Shown here: positions 1 to 11,954 of the stretch, piece after piece
How positions within the stretch are numbered: position 1 is the first letter of the stretch
How the letters are laid out: each line of letters starts with the position of its first letter
Assembly: GCA_963576725.1 (NCBI GenBank)
Contig: OY755241.1
Location: forward strand, 3,223,562-3,287,561
Direction of reading: 5' to 3'
DNA from: Azorinus chamasolen
Lineage: Eukaryota > Mollusca > Bivalvia > Cardiida > Solecurtidae
DNA: 64,000 bases
Translations under genes and position numbers: made by a program
The notes under the pieces: model-generated
The model's database searches: none
The model's input: the letters and a program-made list of their open reading frames with translations, nothing else
Told to the model about the DNA's origin: nothing

Positions 1-599
1 CAAAGGTCTAGGCCTTACAGTTTCAGAGAAGAAGATTTTTAAAGATTTTCCTATGAAAAACTGATAAGCCCTTGGGCGGGGCCATTTTTGGCCCGGGGGT
101 CATAATTTGAACAAACTTTGTAGAGGACCATAAGATCATGCTACATACCAAATATCAATGGTCTAGGACATATGGTTTCAGAGAAGAATATTTTTAAAGA
201 TTTTCATATATTACCATATATGGAAAAAATGACCACGCCCTCTGGCGGCCATGTTTTTTGCCGGATCAAAATTCTTTTAACAACTTTTTAAGTCTATCAA
301 CTGAGAAACATTTTGGTGAAAACTATATTCAAATCGGACAAGTCATTCTGGAGAAGAAGATTTTTCTAGATATTGCGTACAGTTGCCATGGCAACAAGAC
401 CGATGGCCCCGCCCACTATCTTTTAACAACTTTTGAAGCACACACCCACAGTATGTATCTGACCAAGTTTGGTTACAATTGGGCAGTCGGTTTCAGAGAA
501 AAAGTCGTTTGAAATTGTTGACGGACAGACAGACGGACAGCCGGACACAGGGGTATCACAATAGCTCACCTTGAGCACTTTGTGCTCTGGTGAGCTAAA
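1..599 (+). mobile_element. Tandem-core element, family I (3' part)
   Basis: Repeated units of about 165 bp carry the recurring words 'AAGATTTTTAAAGATTTTCC' and 'GGGGCCATTTTTGGCCCGGG'. A GACGGACA microsatellite follows near 520-545, and the 3' terminus has a GAGCAC/GTGCTC hairpin followed by GGTGAGCTAAAA (563-599). The 5' end lies outside the window. It has the same architecture as 3054-4556 and 20750-21603. The ORF at 258-512 is only a translation of the repeat. Confidence 0.7.
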
Positions 600-861
600 A
601 ATGATAAAGTTACAGCTGTCTGAATAAGTACACTGCTAAGAACCAAACCTGTGAAAATTCATCTAATTGCAGCAGTAACGGCAAGATGTCATAATGTAGG
701 CAGTATACTGCAGTATTGTATGCTATCCTTTAGGCAGCATGCTAAAGGTTGAAGCAACTGTTGACTGACGACACGGACAGGCAGATGGACAGACGGACAG
801 ACAGATGCCGAACGGTTGGCAATCACAAAAGCTCCCCTGAGAATACTCATATGAGCTAAAA
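600..861 (+). repeat. 3' terminus of another tandem-core element
   Basis: A GACAGACGGACA-type microsatellite (770-805) precedes an AGCTCCCCTGAG...ATGAGCTAAAA terminus. This resembles the family I ends. The remainder is unclassified AT-rich DNA. Confidence 0.4.
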
Positions 862-1249
862 TATCTACTCAATATTCATGATGTCAATATTTCTTTCATG
901 AATATGCAACTGGGAAAGGGTCAAGTAAAAACAGATCAGACCCTGATCAAACTGAGCCTGAAAAGCTGTTCAATTAAAAAGGATCAAGGAAAAAAAATCA
1001 CACTTTACCTCATAGAAATGCATTTCAACGTGTTTGCAAACAGATTTGACCCAGATCAGATGGCTCGTGTAGGAACCATCTGATCTGGGTCTGCTGTTTG
1101 CTTATGACACGATACAGATCTGATCATACAATTTTTGTCAAACCAAAAACTTCCTTTGCTTTACATTATAGAAATATAGCAATTAACTTATTATAAGTAT
1201 TTATAATGTCCTTATTTCTTACGTGAATATTGAAAAGGGAAAGGGTTAA
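862..1249 (-). mobile_element. Palindromic TTAA MITE, arms c and a, partial
   Basis: The central hairpin, GACCCAGATCAGATGGCTC to its inverse, lies at 1050-1092. It is flanked by AAACAGA and TGTTTGC. The right end is AAAGGGTTAA (1240-1249). The c arm (TATTCATGATGTCA type) sits to the right. The left side is degraded. The neighbouring copy starts immediately at 1246. Confidence 0.6.
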
Positions 1250-1390
1250 GCCTTTCCCTTATATAAATGTTTTCACGCATTTGAAAACAGAGTAGACCCA
1301 GACCAGACGACTCCTTGTGTTCTGCATTTGTGGTCAATGTGATCTATCTGGATATGATAGCTTTTTAACTTTTTAAGTTATTATCTGGAC
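1246..1390 (+). mobile_element. TTAA MITE fragment, arm a
   Basis: It begins TTAAGCCTTTCCCTTATATA and runs into GCATTTGAAAACAGAGTAGAC and a decayed central hairpin. The right arm is absent. Confidence 0.5.
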
Positions 1391-2452
1391 ACACAAGATT
1401 TAGAGAGCAGAAAGAAGAAAAAAAAGAGCTCAGTTTTCAACAATTGAAGGGCTGTACGTAACTCTGAAGTACCTGTTCCAAAATTGCTAGTTATTCAATT
1501 TGGACTAGACATTATGGCCATAAACATTTTCATAAGGTTTGGTGATGATTAGATGAGAACTTAATTACTTACAGAATGGACAAGACTAAAAAGGCCAATT
1601 TTGTATTATTTAAGGGCGACAACTCTATATTGGCTTGTTCAATCTTGCTGGTTATTGAACTTGGCCTAGTTATTTTAGCCATAAACATTTCTATAAGGTT
1701 TGGTGAATATCCGTTGTAACATTTCCGACTAAGAGAACGGACAAGGCTAAAAAGGCCAAATTTGAATAAATCAATGGCCATAACTCTAAAGTTCCTGAAA
1801 CAATCTTGCTGGATATTGAACTTGGCCTAGATATTATGGCCATAAACATTTTTATAAGATTTGGTAAAGATTGGATGAGATGTGTTTAACTTAGCAGACA
1901 AGGCTAAAAAGGCAAAATTTGGGATAAATCAAGGGCCACAACTCTAAAGTTCCAGAAACAATCTTGCTGGATTTTGAACTTGGCCTAGATATTATAGCCA
2001 TAAACATTTTTATCAGGTTTGGTGAAGATTGGACGAGACGTTTTTGACTAAGAGAGCAGACAACTGGCTAAAAAGGCCTATTTTCGGATAAATCAAGGGC
2101 CATAACTCTAAAGTTCGTAAAATAATCTTGCTGGTTATTGAACTTGGCCTAGATATTATAGCCATAAACATTTTTATAAGAATTTGAGAAGATTAAATAA
2201 GACCTTTTTGAGAGAGGACAAGGCATAAAAGGCCAAATTTGGATAAATCAAGGGCCATGACTCTGAAGTTCCTGAAACAATCTTGCTGGATATTAAACTT
2301 GGCCAAGATATTATAGCCATAAACGTTTATTTAAAGAGCAGACAAGATTTTGTGACAGGCAGATCTAAAGACAGACAGACAGACAGACAGACAGAAAGGA
2401 GTAAATCAATATGTCTGCCACACCACCATGTGGTGGGAGTAATAACTCCAAA
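1391..2452 (+). mobile_element. Tandem-core element, family II
   Basis: At least five degenerate units of roughly 155-165 bp carry 'GGGCCATAACTCTAAAGTTC' and 'TATTATAGCCATAAACATTT'. They lead into a GACAGACAGACA tract (2369-2393) and a palindromic 3' end (ACCACCATGTGGTGG near 2421). The order core, GACA tract, hairpin matches the other tandem-core families here. No transposase reading frame is visible. Confidence 0.6.
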
Positions 2453-2646
2453 AACACTGAAGATAGAGTTATAGACCTTGAGCAACGTCAATGTGATCTA
2501 TCTGTATATGAAGTTTGAAGTCAATAGCTTTTATACTTTGGAAGTTATGATCCGAACAAGCCGGATGGACAGACGGCAGATGAACAGACAGATGGAAATG
2601 GTGACTCCAGTATACCCCCAAAAACTTTGTTTCTGGGGGTATAATA
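2453..2646 (+). mobile_element. 3' end of tandem-core element, family IV
   Basis: A GGACAGACGGCAGATGAACA tract is followed by the hairpin TATACCCCC...GGGGGTATAATA. The same terminus closes the element ending at 26862. Confidence 0.5.
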
Positions 2647-2744
2647 AGATCAGAAAGAAAGAAATTATTCTAATCTTCAGAGACAGTTTGATGAGACACA
2701 GATTGGACAACTCCTAGCTGTAGTTTACTCTGCATATAGAATGC

Positions 2745-2990
2745 TGTATATATGTCACAGTAGAAATTGCAATTCAGGACAATTGTCCATTCTCCTAGGA
2801 CAGACTGCTATCATGATTTCTTCTAGGACAGACTCCGATCGTAATTTGTCCTAGGACAATTGATGATTCTACCAGGTCAGACTCCGTTTGCAGTTTCACC
2901 TTGGAGAATCGATGATTCTACTAGGAGAATTGATGATTCTACTAGGACATTCCAATCGCAATTTCTGTCTTATTCAGCTCTGCTCTGTTT
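2745..2990 (+). repeat. CCTAGGACAGACT repeat element, copy 1
   Basis: Degenerate units of about 30 bp contain 'TCCTAGGACAGACT' and 'GATGATTCTACTAGGA'. The left end, TATATGTCACAGTAGAAATT, is found inverted at the right end of the copy at 7031-7208, so the two copies are in opposite orientation. Confidence 0.55.
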
Positions 2991-3053
2991 GAAAACAGAG
3001 TAGAGTAGAACCTAGAGCATCTGGATCCAAACTAGAAGTTTGTTTTTGTCACA

Positions 3054-4556
3054 ACAAGAGGGCCATGAGGCCCTGAAGCGCTCACCTGAGATACCCCACC
3101 GACAGGGCTAATTCTGACCAAAAGTCATCATTTGTACAACCTTGGTAGAGAACCACAAGGCGAAGCAGTATGACATTAATTAAAGGTCTAAGCCTTATGG
3201 ATTCAGAGAAAAATCAAATTTTATAATTTTACCATGAAAAACTGATAAGCCCCAAGGCAGGGCCAAGTTTCGCCCAGAGGTCAGGGTCATAAGTCATAAC
3301 ATTCATGGCAGTGGACCACAAGCCAAAGTTACATATTTGCAGAGGACCATTAGATCATGTTACATACCAAACATCAAAGGTCTAGGCCTTACAGTTTCAG
3401 AGAAGAAGATTTTTAAAGAATTTCCCTGTGAAAAACTGACAAACACTTGGGTGGGGCCATTTTTGGCCCGGGGTTAATAATTTGAATAATCTTTGTAGAA
3501 GACCATCAGATCATGCTACATGCATGTACAGTTTACAGTTGCAGAGGATTTTTAAAGATTATTTCCTAAGAAAAACTTATAAGCCCTTGGGCATTGGCCA
3601 TTTTTGGCCTGGGTAATAATTTGAACACTGTTTGTAGAAGACCATTAGGTGATGCTACATACCAAAGGTCTAGGCCATACAGTTTCAGAGAAGATTTTTA
3701 AAGATTTTCTTATGAAAAACTGATAAGCCCTTGGGCGAGACCATTTTTGGCCCGGGGGTCATAATTTGAACAATCTTTGTAGATGACCATTAGATCATGC
3801 TACATGCCAAATATCAAAGGTATAGCTCTTACAGTTTCAGAGAAGAAGATTTTTATAGATTTTCCTATGAAAACTGATAAGCCCAAGGTTGGGCGGGGTC
3901 ATTTTCGGACCGAGGGTGATAACTTTAACAGTCTTTGTAGAGGACCATAAGAACATGCTACATACCAAATATCAAAGGACTAAGCCTTACAGTTTCAGAG
4001 AAGAAGATTTTTAAAGATTTTCCTATGAAAAACTGACAAGCCCTTGGGTGGGGCCACTTTTGGCCCAGGGGTAATAATTTGAATAATCTTTGTAGAAGAC
4101 CATAAGATCATGCTACATGCCAAATATCAAAGGTCTAAGCCTTACAGTTTCAGAGAAGAAGATTTTTAAAGATTTTCCTATGAAAAACTGATAAGCCCTT
4201 GTGCGGGGTCATTTTTGGCCTGGGGGTCATAATTTGAACAATCTTTGTAGAGGACCATTAGATCATGCTACATACCAAATATCAAAGGTCTAGGTCTTAC
4301 AGTTTCAGAGGAGATGATTTTTAAAGATTTTCCTATGAAGAACTGATAAGCCCTTTGGCGGGGGCCATTTTTGGTCCAGGGGTCATAATGTGAACAACAT
4401 TTCGTTGCCCCTAGCCACTGATGCTTCTGACAAAATTTGGTTAAAATCGGGTCAACAGTTTCAGAGGAGATGTCGTTTGAAAATGTGGCCAGACGCCAGA
4501 CGCCGGACGCCGGACGTCGGACTGATCGCGATCACAATAGCTCATCCTGAGCCTTC
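3054..4556 (+). mobile_element. Tandem-core element, family I, nearly complete
   Basis: The 5' end, CAAGAGGGCCATGAGGCC followed by GCTCACCTGAG, begins after an A-containing flank. About nine imperfect units of roughly 165 bp follow (GGGGCCATTTTTGGCC; AAGATTTTTAAAGATTTTCC). The 3' section has GACGCCGGACG-type repeats and AGCTCATCCTGAGCC, and is cut before the usual GGTGAGCTAA where the next element starts. No protein-coding frame spans the units. Confidence 0.7.
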
Positions 4557-4564
4557 GGCAAACA

Positions 4565-5170
4565 GATGAAACAGATGTCTCCCACTCCCATCCTCTTTCC
4601 AATACACAAGTGTAATGCCAAACTTATCAGGGTCTAATTTTAAGTCATCTGGGGCAATAACTGCGTCGTTATCAGAGGGAGACAATTCAAAAATCCCAGG
4701 TACACAACACCACATGCTGGTCGATATTCCTGTGAATTTTGGTGACTCTAGCCCTATTGGTTTTTAAGACATGCGTGACACTCAGTAAAGTATTCTAACT
4801 TTAAGTTATCAGGGGCAGAAACTCCAAAGTTATTAAGGAGACAATTATTCAAAAACCTCAGGTGCACAACAACTCATGCTGGTCAACATTCTTGTGAAGT
4901 TTGGTGTCTCTAGCCCTTGTGGTTTCAGAGATATGCATGACACTAAGTTAAGTAAAGTTTGGCTAATTTTAAGTTATCAGGGGCAGTAACTCCAAAGTTA
5001 TTAGGGGAGACAATTCAAAAACCCCAGGTGCACAACAATTCATGCTGGTGAACACTCCAGTGAAGTTTGGTGAATCTAGCCCAACTGGTTTCAAGACTAT
5101 GCACGACACAATGTTTGTATAATTCATATCAGGGGCAATAACTCAACAATTATCAGGGGGACACAATTAA
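4565..5170 (+). mobile_element. Tandem-core element, family III, 5' part
   Basis: It starts CAGATGTCTCCC and contains units of about 155 bp with 'GGGGCAATAACTCCAAAG' and 'AACTCATGCTGGT'. It is interrupted at 5171 by a family I-type start. A full-length relative with both ends lies at 58110-60041. Confidence 0.6.
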
Positions 5171-5590
5171 AACAAAAGGGCCAGAATGGCCTCACATCGC
5201 TCACCAGACAATCAGAGGAAAAGATTTTCAAAGTTTTCACTATTATGTTTCTATTGAATGAATGAATGGTGTTTTACCTATGTTTCTATTGAAAACTGAC
5301 CACCCTGGGGTGGTGCCAATTTTGACCCCAGAGGCATAATTCATGTAACTTTTGTAGAGGACCTGAACATGATGCTATGTGCCAAATATGAAATCTGAGA
5401 GCATTCAAGCTTCAGGAGAAGATTTTCAAAGTTTTCACTATATGTTTCTATTGAAAACCGACCACCCCTGAGGCGGGGCCAGTTTTGACTCCAGGGGTAT
5501 AATTTATATAACTTTTGTAGAGGACAGAAACATGGTGCTATGTGCCAAATATGAAAGATGAGAACCCTGTAGACTCAGAGAAGTTTTCAC
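5171..5590 (+). mobile_element. Tandem-core element, family I' (variant), 5' part
   Basis: The 5' end, AACAAAAGGGCCAGAATGGCC then CGCTCACCAGACAATC, is followed by units carrying 'CTATATGTTTCTATTGAAAA' and 'GTAGAGGACCTGAACATG'. It is truncated on the right. Relatives lie at 7445-8133, 45217, 46121, 47100 and 47950. Confidence 0.6.
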
Positions 5591-6081
5591 ATTATTATTT
5601 CTAACAGATGACAGAAACACAGTGTTATAACCCTATCTGTGACTGCTGAGCATGACTTGACTGAATTTAGCACAAAGTGTGGATTCTGATCTGAGACATA
5701 TGTAAATTCATATGTGGTTTGTACAAGAGGGTTAATTGTTAGATTGATATGTATTAAAAACGGTGTGAACAAACTTAAACAAGCAGACAACAATGCTGAA
5801 GCAGATAACATCACAGTACTGAAAGAATGGGTATTAGTGAATAGAATACTGGAACTTGTATTAAGCTAACTTCAAAACAGATACACTGATACTGGCTCTA
5901 TATTGATAGCTGGCAGCTTAATGTAAGGCATAGGTATGAAAAAAGCTTTAAGAGCTTTCTGCATTTTGAGAATTATTCAAATAGTTTTCTCAATCTAAAA
6001 TGAGTGTGTGTTATTTGTCTAAACACAATTTCTACTCTACTGATCAGGCTAAGGGTGATTACATCAGCGCACACTGGCTAG
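5591..6081. repeat. Dispersed repeat shared with 46000-47045 and 47545-47670
   Basis: Segments such as AAAGCTTTAAGAGCTTTCTG and ATGAGTGTGTGTTATTTGTC recur in the 46-48 kb block. The class is unknown. No gene is seen. Confidence 0.5.
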
Positions 6082-6323
6082 CCCTTCGCTTGCTGAATTC
6101 TAAAATACATTTCTCCTTCTTTACCCACGCCCTGTTGTATAATTACATATATCTTCACTGTGTACAAGTATTTCGCTGTGTAATCACTGCTGTGGAGAGC
6201 ACTGGTTGCACAATCAGCTTGTAAACAGTGCCAACCCTGATGAGACAGCTCCTACAGGAGCTGTCTCATCTGGGTCTTCACTATTTACATGTGTGTATAT
6301 TGACATGAATAGCAAGCGAAGGG
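6082..6323 (+). mobile_element. MITE type B
   Basis: It starts CCCTTCGCTTGCTGAATTC and ends AATAGCAAGCGAAGGG. The central hairpin is GATGAGACAGCTCC/GGAGCTGTCTCATC. The related sequence at 47040-47085 lacks it (CTGACTGGTCTCAGTC is continuous there), so this copy was inserted later. The flanks are not clean TTAA. Other copies: 25450-27076, 34744, 39908, 53032, 60968 and 63181. Confidence 0.7.
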
Positions 6324-6700
6324 CTGGTCTCAGTCATGTTTAAGGGGGAACTTTTAAACTGTTGTTTCTGATGTGAAAAAGTCTATATACACAAAGCAGT
6401 GCCAATTTTAACCTCAGAACTATGATATTAATAAAACTCATAAGGGTATGCTAAGTAAATCTATATTACAACTATCTAAACTCTGGGACATGTAGTTTTT
6501 GACAAGAAGGTTTTGAAAGTTTTTCCTATGCATAACTAGTGATCCCATGGGCTGTTTCAGCAGTCAGCTACAAAAAACTGGCAATCCCTAGGGTGGGACC
6601 AATTTTGACCCTAGGAGCATAATTTATATAACTTTTGTAGCAGACCTGAAGTTGAAGCTCAAACAGCTATGTCCTGGCCTTAATGATGTAAGATTATTTT
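6324..6700. repeat. Dispersed repeat shared with 47740-48045
   Basis: It matches the 47.7-48.0 kb block, with words such as GTCTATATACACA and TGATCCCATGGGCTGTTT, including family I'-like core sequence near its end. No gene is seen. Confidence 0.5.
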
Positions 6701-7030
6701 GTCAATTCACACTTGATTATGTATTGTTTGCATGGCCTCTGAAATAAGTCTGCATAGGTCATAACAGCTAGGTTCTAATCTTGCCTTAATGATGTTTGAT
6801 TTTTGTCCCTTGATTATAATTACACATTTATCTTAAAATTTTGATTATAATGACACCACTCTTTTAAATCTTAAAATAATAAATACACCACTCTTTTTAA
6901 ATAAATTATTTCAAACATTTATTAAATCTTGAAATAATAAATTATTTCAATATAACTGTAGATTTTCCTAAAAGAAATAAAGTATCATATAAATTATTTC
7001 AATCATTTTTAAAGTTTTTAAATTTTCACG
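6701..7030. other. AT-rich, no feature seen
   Basis: Very AT-rich with runs of AAATTATTTCAA words repeated a few times. Nothing coding. Confidence 0.6.
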
Positions 7031-7208
7031 GTATAATTACAGTTTGTTTTAGAACAGACTGTGATCGGAATCTGTACTAGTAGAATCGTCGATTGTACTA
7101 GGATAGATTGTGATTGGTGTCTGTCCTAGGAGAAATAATGATTGCAATTTGTCCTAGGAGAATCAACGATTGTCCTGAATCGCAATTTTTATTGTGACAT
7201 ATACATAA
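7031..7208 (-). repeat. CCTAGGACAGACT repeat element, copy 2 (inverted)
   Basis: It carries the same roughly 30-bp motif set as 2745-2990, read on the other strand. It ends TTATTGTGACATATAC, the inverse of the left end of copy 1. Confidence 0.55.
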
Positions 7209-7249
7209 TAAGATATATGTTCACAATTGTAATTCCTTTGTATTGTATG

Positions 7250-7385
7250 CCAAACTAAGTTTATGCTTTACTCTTTGCATTTTCACACATTTACAGAGTA
7301 TACCCAGATCAGATGGCTCCTACAGAAGCCTTCTGATCAGGGTCTGCTCTGTTTGCTAATATAACTTGATAAAGGGTTAACTCTT
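7250..7385. mobile_element. TTAA MITE fragment with central hairpin
   Basis: CAGATCAGATGGCTCCTACA and the inverted CTTCTGATCAGGGTCTGCTC flank the centre. AAAGGGTTAA closes it at about 7373-7382. Confidence 0.5.
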
Positions 7386-7444
7386 TGCAGCTGCTAAGTG
7401 CAGCTGCTAAGTAATTTTGTCATCTGCTCCATTGCACTCAATAG

Positions 7445-8133
7445 TTTTCTGTATATCGCTCACCAAACAGTCAAAGGAGAAGATTTTCAAAGTTTTCACT
7501 TTATGTTTCTATTGAAAACTTGCCACCCCTTGGGCGGTGTAAATTTCGACCCAAGGGGCATATTGCTTTTGTAAAGAACCTGCATATTGCTTTTGTAAAG
7601 AACCTGAACATGATGCTATGTGCCAAATATGAAAGCTAAGAACCTTACAGTTTCAGTGGAGAAGATTTTCAAACTTTTCATTATATATTTCTATAGAAAA
7701 CTTGCCATCCCTGGGGCGGGGCAAATTTGACCCCGGGGGTATAATTTATATAACTTTTGTAAAGGACCTGAACATGATGCTATGTGCCAAATATGAAAGC
7801 TGAGAACATTCCAGTTACAGGAGAAGATTTTCAAAGTTTTCAATATATGTTCCTATTGAAAACTGGCCACCCCTGGAGGGGGGGCCAATTTTAACGCCAA
7901 AGGCATAATTTATAAAACTTTCGTAAATAACCTACAGGTGATGCTATCGATGTGCCAAATATGAAAACTCGGAACCCTGTAGATTCAGAGGAAAAGATTT
8001 TTAAAGGTTCAAATTGTTGATGACCGACGACACACGGCGCACGATGGACAACGGACGACGCACACCAAACGGACGACGGACATCAGGCAATCACAAAATC
8101 TCACCTTGAGCACTTTGTGCTCTGATGGGCTAA
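7445..8133 (+). mobile_element. Tandem-core element, family I', 3' complete
   Basis: Three to four units carry CTATTGAAAACT and GGCCAATTTTGACCCC-like words. ACGACGCACGG-type repeats follow (8020-8085), then a GAGCACTTTGTGCTC hairpin and the GGGCTAAAA end. This is the same terminus logic as family I. Confidence 0.65.
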
Positions 8134-8460
8134 AAAATAATAATTTTCTTTCTGATTGTTTTAAGATCTGTTTTCTTTACTTTTTAAAATGGCTGCAATG
8201 TTCCACCTTCTATATTTCATTTTAACTAATTTACCATGAATACTCAGTAGGTATTGAAATTTGGAACACACATAGAACAGGGAAAGGGTTAACTCTTTGC
8301 ATGCTAAGTAATTTTCCCATCTACTCCATTGTACTTAATTGTCGTCTGCAACTATTTCAACAGAGCAGACTCTGATCAGTCGGCTCCTACAGGTCTGCAT
8401 ACATGGCCAGAGTATGTGCCACTAGCATGGAGAGAGTTTACATCTGTTCAACTGCACCTA
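8134..8460. mobile_element. MITE fragments (arm b, then arm D-like)
   Basis: 8165-8293 is an inverted b arm (TCAGTAGGTATTGAAATTT, then GGGAAAGGGTTAA). The next piece begins TTAACTCTTTGCATGCTA and contains a decayed GATCAGTCGGCTCC centre. Confidence 0.5.
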
Positions 8461-9640
8461 AACGTTTCAATCAGAGTGTTTAACAGTTTGGATTCCAGCT
8501 GATATAGATTACACCAGGCACAGTATAGGACACTTTACTTAGCATGCTACAGTATATATTCAGGATATAAACCCTTATAAACAAACATGCACATTACACT
8601 TATTAAAACTTACAACACCGAATTCCATATGGACCACCGGTATTCAAAAATGCAAACAGGTGAATATTTACGTTTTTTTCTAAAGAAAAGTGTAACATGA
8701 CAAACTTTGTAGACTCTGATAAGAGGAGTTCTCTTATCTGGGTCTATACTGTTTGCAAAGGACATTAGTGACTTAATTGTGTCCCACACTGTAAGGTTGT
8801 AGGGTGGTCATTCATAATTGGACTGATAACCTAGCTGACAGCCCTTCATTAAATAGTGATATGCGGATACCTCCTGCTTGAATTATCAGTTAAGATCTTA
8901 GATCTATACAAGAAAATCACTGATGCGAAGCCTCAAAAGGAGCATTGAAACAGCAGCAATTTCAGTCCGGTGACCCTAGTTATACAATAACCCTTTCAGT
9001 CTCACACTGGACCCCTTATCCCTTTTCAGGCTAAATATTTATGTAAGAAATAATGACATCATGAATATTTATTAGCCCACTTTTTATACATTTGTAATGG
9101 CATAAGCACACAAATATTCAATTTCTAATCTGAACAATTTCTTAAGTTCACAGCTTATTGCAGATCTAAAGTAATGCTGACAACTCCTGTAGGATTTTTT
9201 AGACATGATAGTATTCATTTCATAAGTAGTTGGATATTATCCAATTTGACATGTCAAAGTTTAACTGTATGTCTAAATGAAACGGCACAGAGTATCATAT
9301 GTAACTGACTAGCCTATCTTGATACTTTGAACCTAGAGTTACTGGCGATCTCATCAAGATCCAAATTGTCTAACATACAGTAACAGTGAATTTTCATGTA
9401 AGTGTCATTATGACAATTAATTAGTGGCATTTTCATAAAGAAATATGAACACTGGAAGTTAATCTTGGCAGAAACTTTTGCATCAGATCTATATTAGTTC
9501 ATAAGTAAACAGACAGAGAAGATTCAGCAGGAGCCATTTATTTTGAGTCTACTCTAGGTTTACCCTGTTTGCAAAGGTGTATCTATGAAGTAAAATGTTG
9601 TGCCTGGGTCTTAAATCATGCTCTAGCATAAAATATGTGT
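8461..9640. other. No gene seen; scattered MITE remnants
   Basis: A hairpin at 8712-8750 (TCTGATAAGAGGAG and its inverse) and a c-arm remnant near 9045-9075 (ATGACATCATGAATATTTAT) can be recognised. The rest is unclassified. Confidence 0.45.
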
Positions 9641-10789
9641 ATATATTACCGGGTAATTAAAAACACTAATTAGGGTTTCGGCTTTGCCGAAATCCTTATA
9701 AAATGGATTGCGACTCAAACTATGGCGGAAAACCCTATTGCACGAGCTCTACCTAGCGGGAATTCCCCTAATTATTAATAACGGGGAGATAATCGTGACA
9801 GCTCTATGAGCGACTTCACTTGGGTCTACAGTTCGAACCATAAATGCCGCTATAAATGCTAAAAATAGAAATTGCAAAAGTGAACATGTGTAGCGAAACT
9901 ATTGTCAAACAATGTAAACAAAACAAAACTATTATTGATCTTTTTAACGACGAAAATCGCTACCGTACATTACAGAATAGTACATGTAATCATTAATGTG
10001 ACCCATCGTAATTTTGCCGAGATCAAATTACACATGATGTTGAATAATATCCTTAATAATTCTAATCAAAATTTAAAATATCAACTTTCAATTTATCGTT
10101 TGCCGCCAGATCTTAGAACTACAGCAAACAAGCCATGTGGCGTGGTTCGACTATAGTTCGTTTATACCAAACTGTGGTAACTAGTGTTCAACTATAGGCC
10201 AAAGCGAAGTCGCCCTATAGCTATATATGCGCATGTGTAATAGTTGGCTTACAATCCGGTTCCGGAATCTTAAAAATTGCGCTAAAAGGCATCACTGAAA
10301 GTTAAGTTGAACTCTACAGTCACTTGTTGAATTTGTCGAATCAGTAACGTTACAGAGAAAGGCTAATGATTGACTGTCAGTACGTCGTTGATCTCTACAC
10401 ATTAGCAGAGACATATCTCTGACATTAGCACCCGAACAGATCTACAGAACTGCTCGAAATCGGACATGGCCAGAAACAGAAAGTTTTTCAAACGATTTAC
10501 GGGATCATAGTACTGGTAACTTGGTAAGTAGATTTTATTTCTCCTAAAACAGAAGTCGATCGAATAGTACATATAAATTTTAAATAATGTATCTTCGTGT
10601 AGATCTGCATAAGTAAATTTAAATATTTCACTATACTTTTATCTATATCATTTCGTCCCATAACAAATAACAGTTCGTACTAGCTACCATCTAATTTAGA
10701 TTTCTATTGAATGTGCGTCAAAACGGCACACTTGATATCTCAGACCAGATTTGCCCATGTCAAAAAGGCCCATCCTTTTGTAGTAGATA
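9641..10789. other. Unclassified, moderately GC-richer segment
   Basis: More CpG than its neighbours. It contains a short GGTTTCGGCTTTGCCGAAATCC-type palindrome near 9674 and a frame of 84 codons at 9902-10156 with no recognisable motif. I see no supported gene. Confidence 0.4.
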
Positions 10790-11370
10790 TAATGTAAAAG
10801 TTCAGCGAAGGGCAGCAAAGATGGACCACCTCCAACTATTCTTACAATCAGAGCATAACAGAACTACAGCAGTCCCTCGGCTGGCAGACACTTAGTGACA
10901 CAGGACGGGTCGTCATGTTTTATAAGATCGTGTATGGTTTAGTCGCCATCCATTAGTTTACCAATGAGAATGTCTCGCCATATGCACCCCATATCTTTCC
11001 GTCAAATATACACCTCTGTAAACTACTTTAAATATTTGTTTTTCCCTTGAATAGTGGTCATGTGGAACAGCTTGCCAGCATCTGCTGTTATATGCAGCCA
11101 GATCTAGAGGGGTTCAAATCAGTATTATCCCCCTCTTTATTTCAAACCACCCCTAAAGGTCTGGAATCAAGTGTTTTACCTGATTTTAATCCTCACCTTG
11201 TTTTGACACCTATCTCACTATACTCTTTCTCTGTATTGCATTTTTGGAGTCTCACTTTCACAACTGTTATAAATAGCTTTTATTCTCTCGGCCTGCACGT
11301 TTTCATGCCAGTAATACGCGAAAGCGGAGCCTGGCATTATACAAAGATAGATAGATAGATAAATTTAGCG
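10790..11370 (+). pseudogene. Decayed LINE reverse-transcriptase C-terminus and 3' tail
   Basis: The conserved end region of jockey/CR1-type ORF2 can be read in shifting frames. It includes VQRRAA (about 10797), LGWQTL and MFYKIVYGLVAI (about 10875-10960), and MWNSLPASAV with QPDLEGFK (about 11062-11120). At least two frameshifts and a stop separate the parts, so it cannot encode protein. The 3' terminus is a (GATA)n tail at about 11345-11362, typical of LINE tails. It is a different and older copy than the LINE at 19-22 kb. Confidence 0.7.
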
Positions 11371-11478
11371 ATATTAATTGACATCAGATGTTTTATAAGT
11401 GACGCTTGCATTTTATATTAGCATGCTGAAACTAACAACTCAATGATGAGACTATGAGATGTGAAACTTTTCAATGAA

Positions 11479-11734
11479 CACTTTCCCTGTTCTGTGTTCC
11501 AAATGTCAATACCAAATTTTTATTACTAACTGAATATATTCATGGACAAAATAGTTATAACAAAATATGGAAGGTAGAAAATTGTAGCCATTTTAGAAAG
11601 TAAAGAAACATCTTTCAAATTGCATTAGCAAACAGCAGACCCAGATCAGATGACCTCTATGGAAGCCCTATGATCTGGGTCTGTTCCGTTTGAAATATGT
11701 GAAAACATGTTTTGAATATGAAGGAAAGGGTTAA
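11479..11734 (+). mobile_element. TTAA MITE, arms b and a
   Basis: The left end, CTTTCCCTGTTCTGTG, leads into the long b arm (ATTCATGGACAAAATAG). The centre is CAGATCAGATGACC with its inverse. Short arm a ends GGAAAGGGTTAA. The ORF at 11646-11855 is its shadow. Confidence 0.65.
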
Positions 11735-11954
11735 ATGAGATCTTTTTATAACAATTTCTTTCTTGATGTGTATTGATGACAGAATAATATATTTTCAGGG
11801 AACAGACTTTACTCTTTACTCCATAAATATGCCTTTCCAAACAGGGTAGACCCAAATCAGATGGCTCCTATAGGAGCCATAAGATCACAGTCTGCTTTAG
11901 ATGTCTGCATCATGTGATTCTATATAGTTTCTGCTTTGGCAAAAAATTAATGTG
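11735..11954. mobile_element. MITE fragment
   Basis: AACAGGGTAGACCCAAATCA and ATGGCTCC/GGAGCCAT mark the hairpin centre (11836-11890). Both arms are poor. Confidence 0.45.

Noticed and set aside
9902..10156. 84-codon ORF as a gene
   Set aside because: No motif, no splice context, within unclassified repeat-like DNA.
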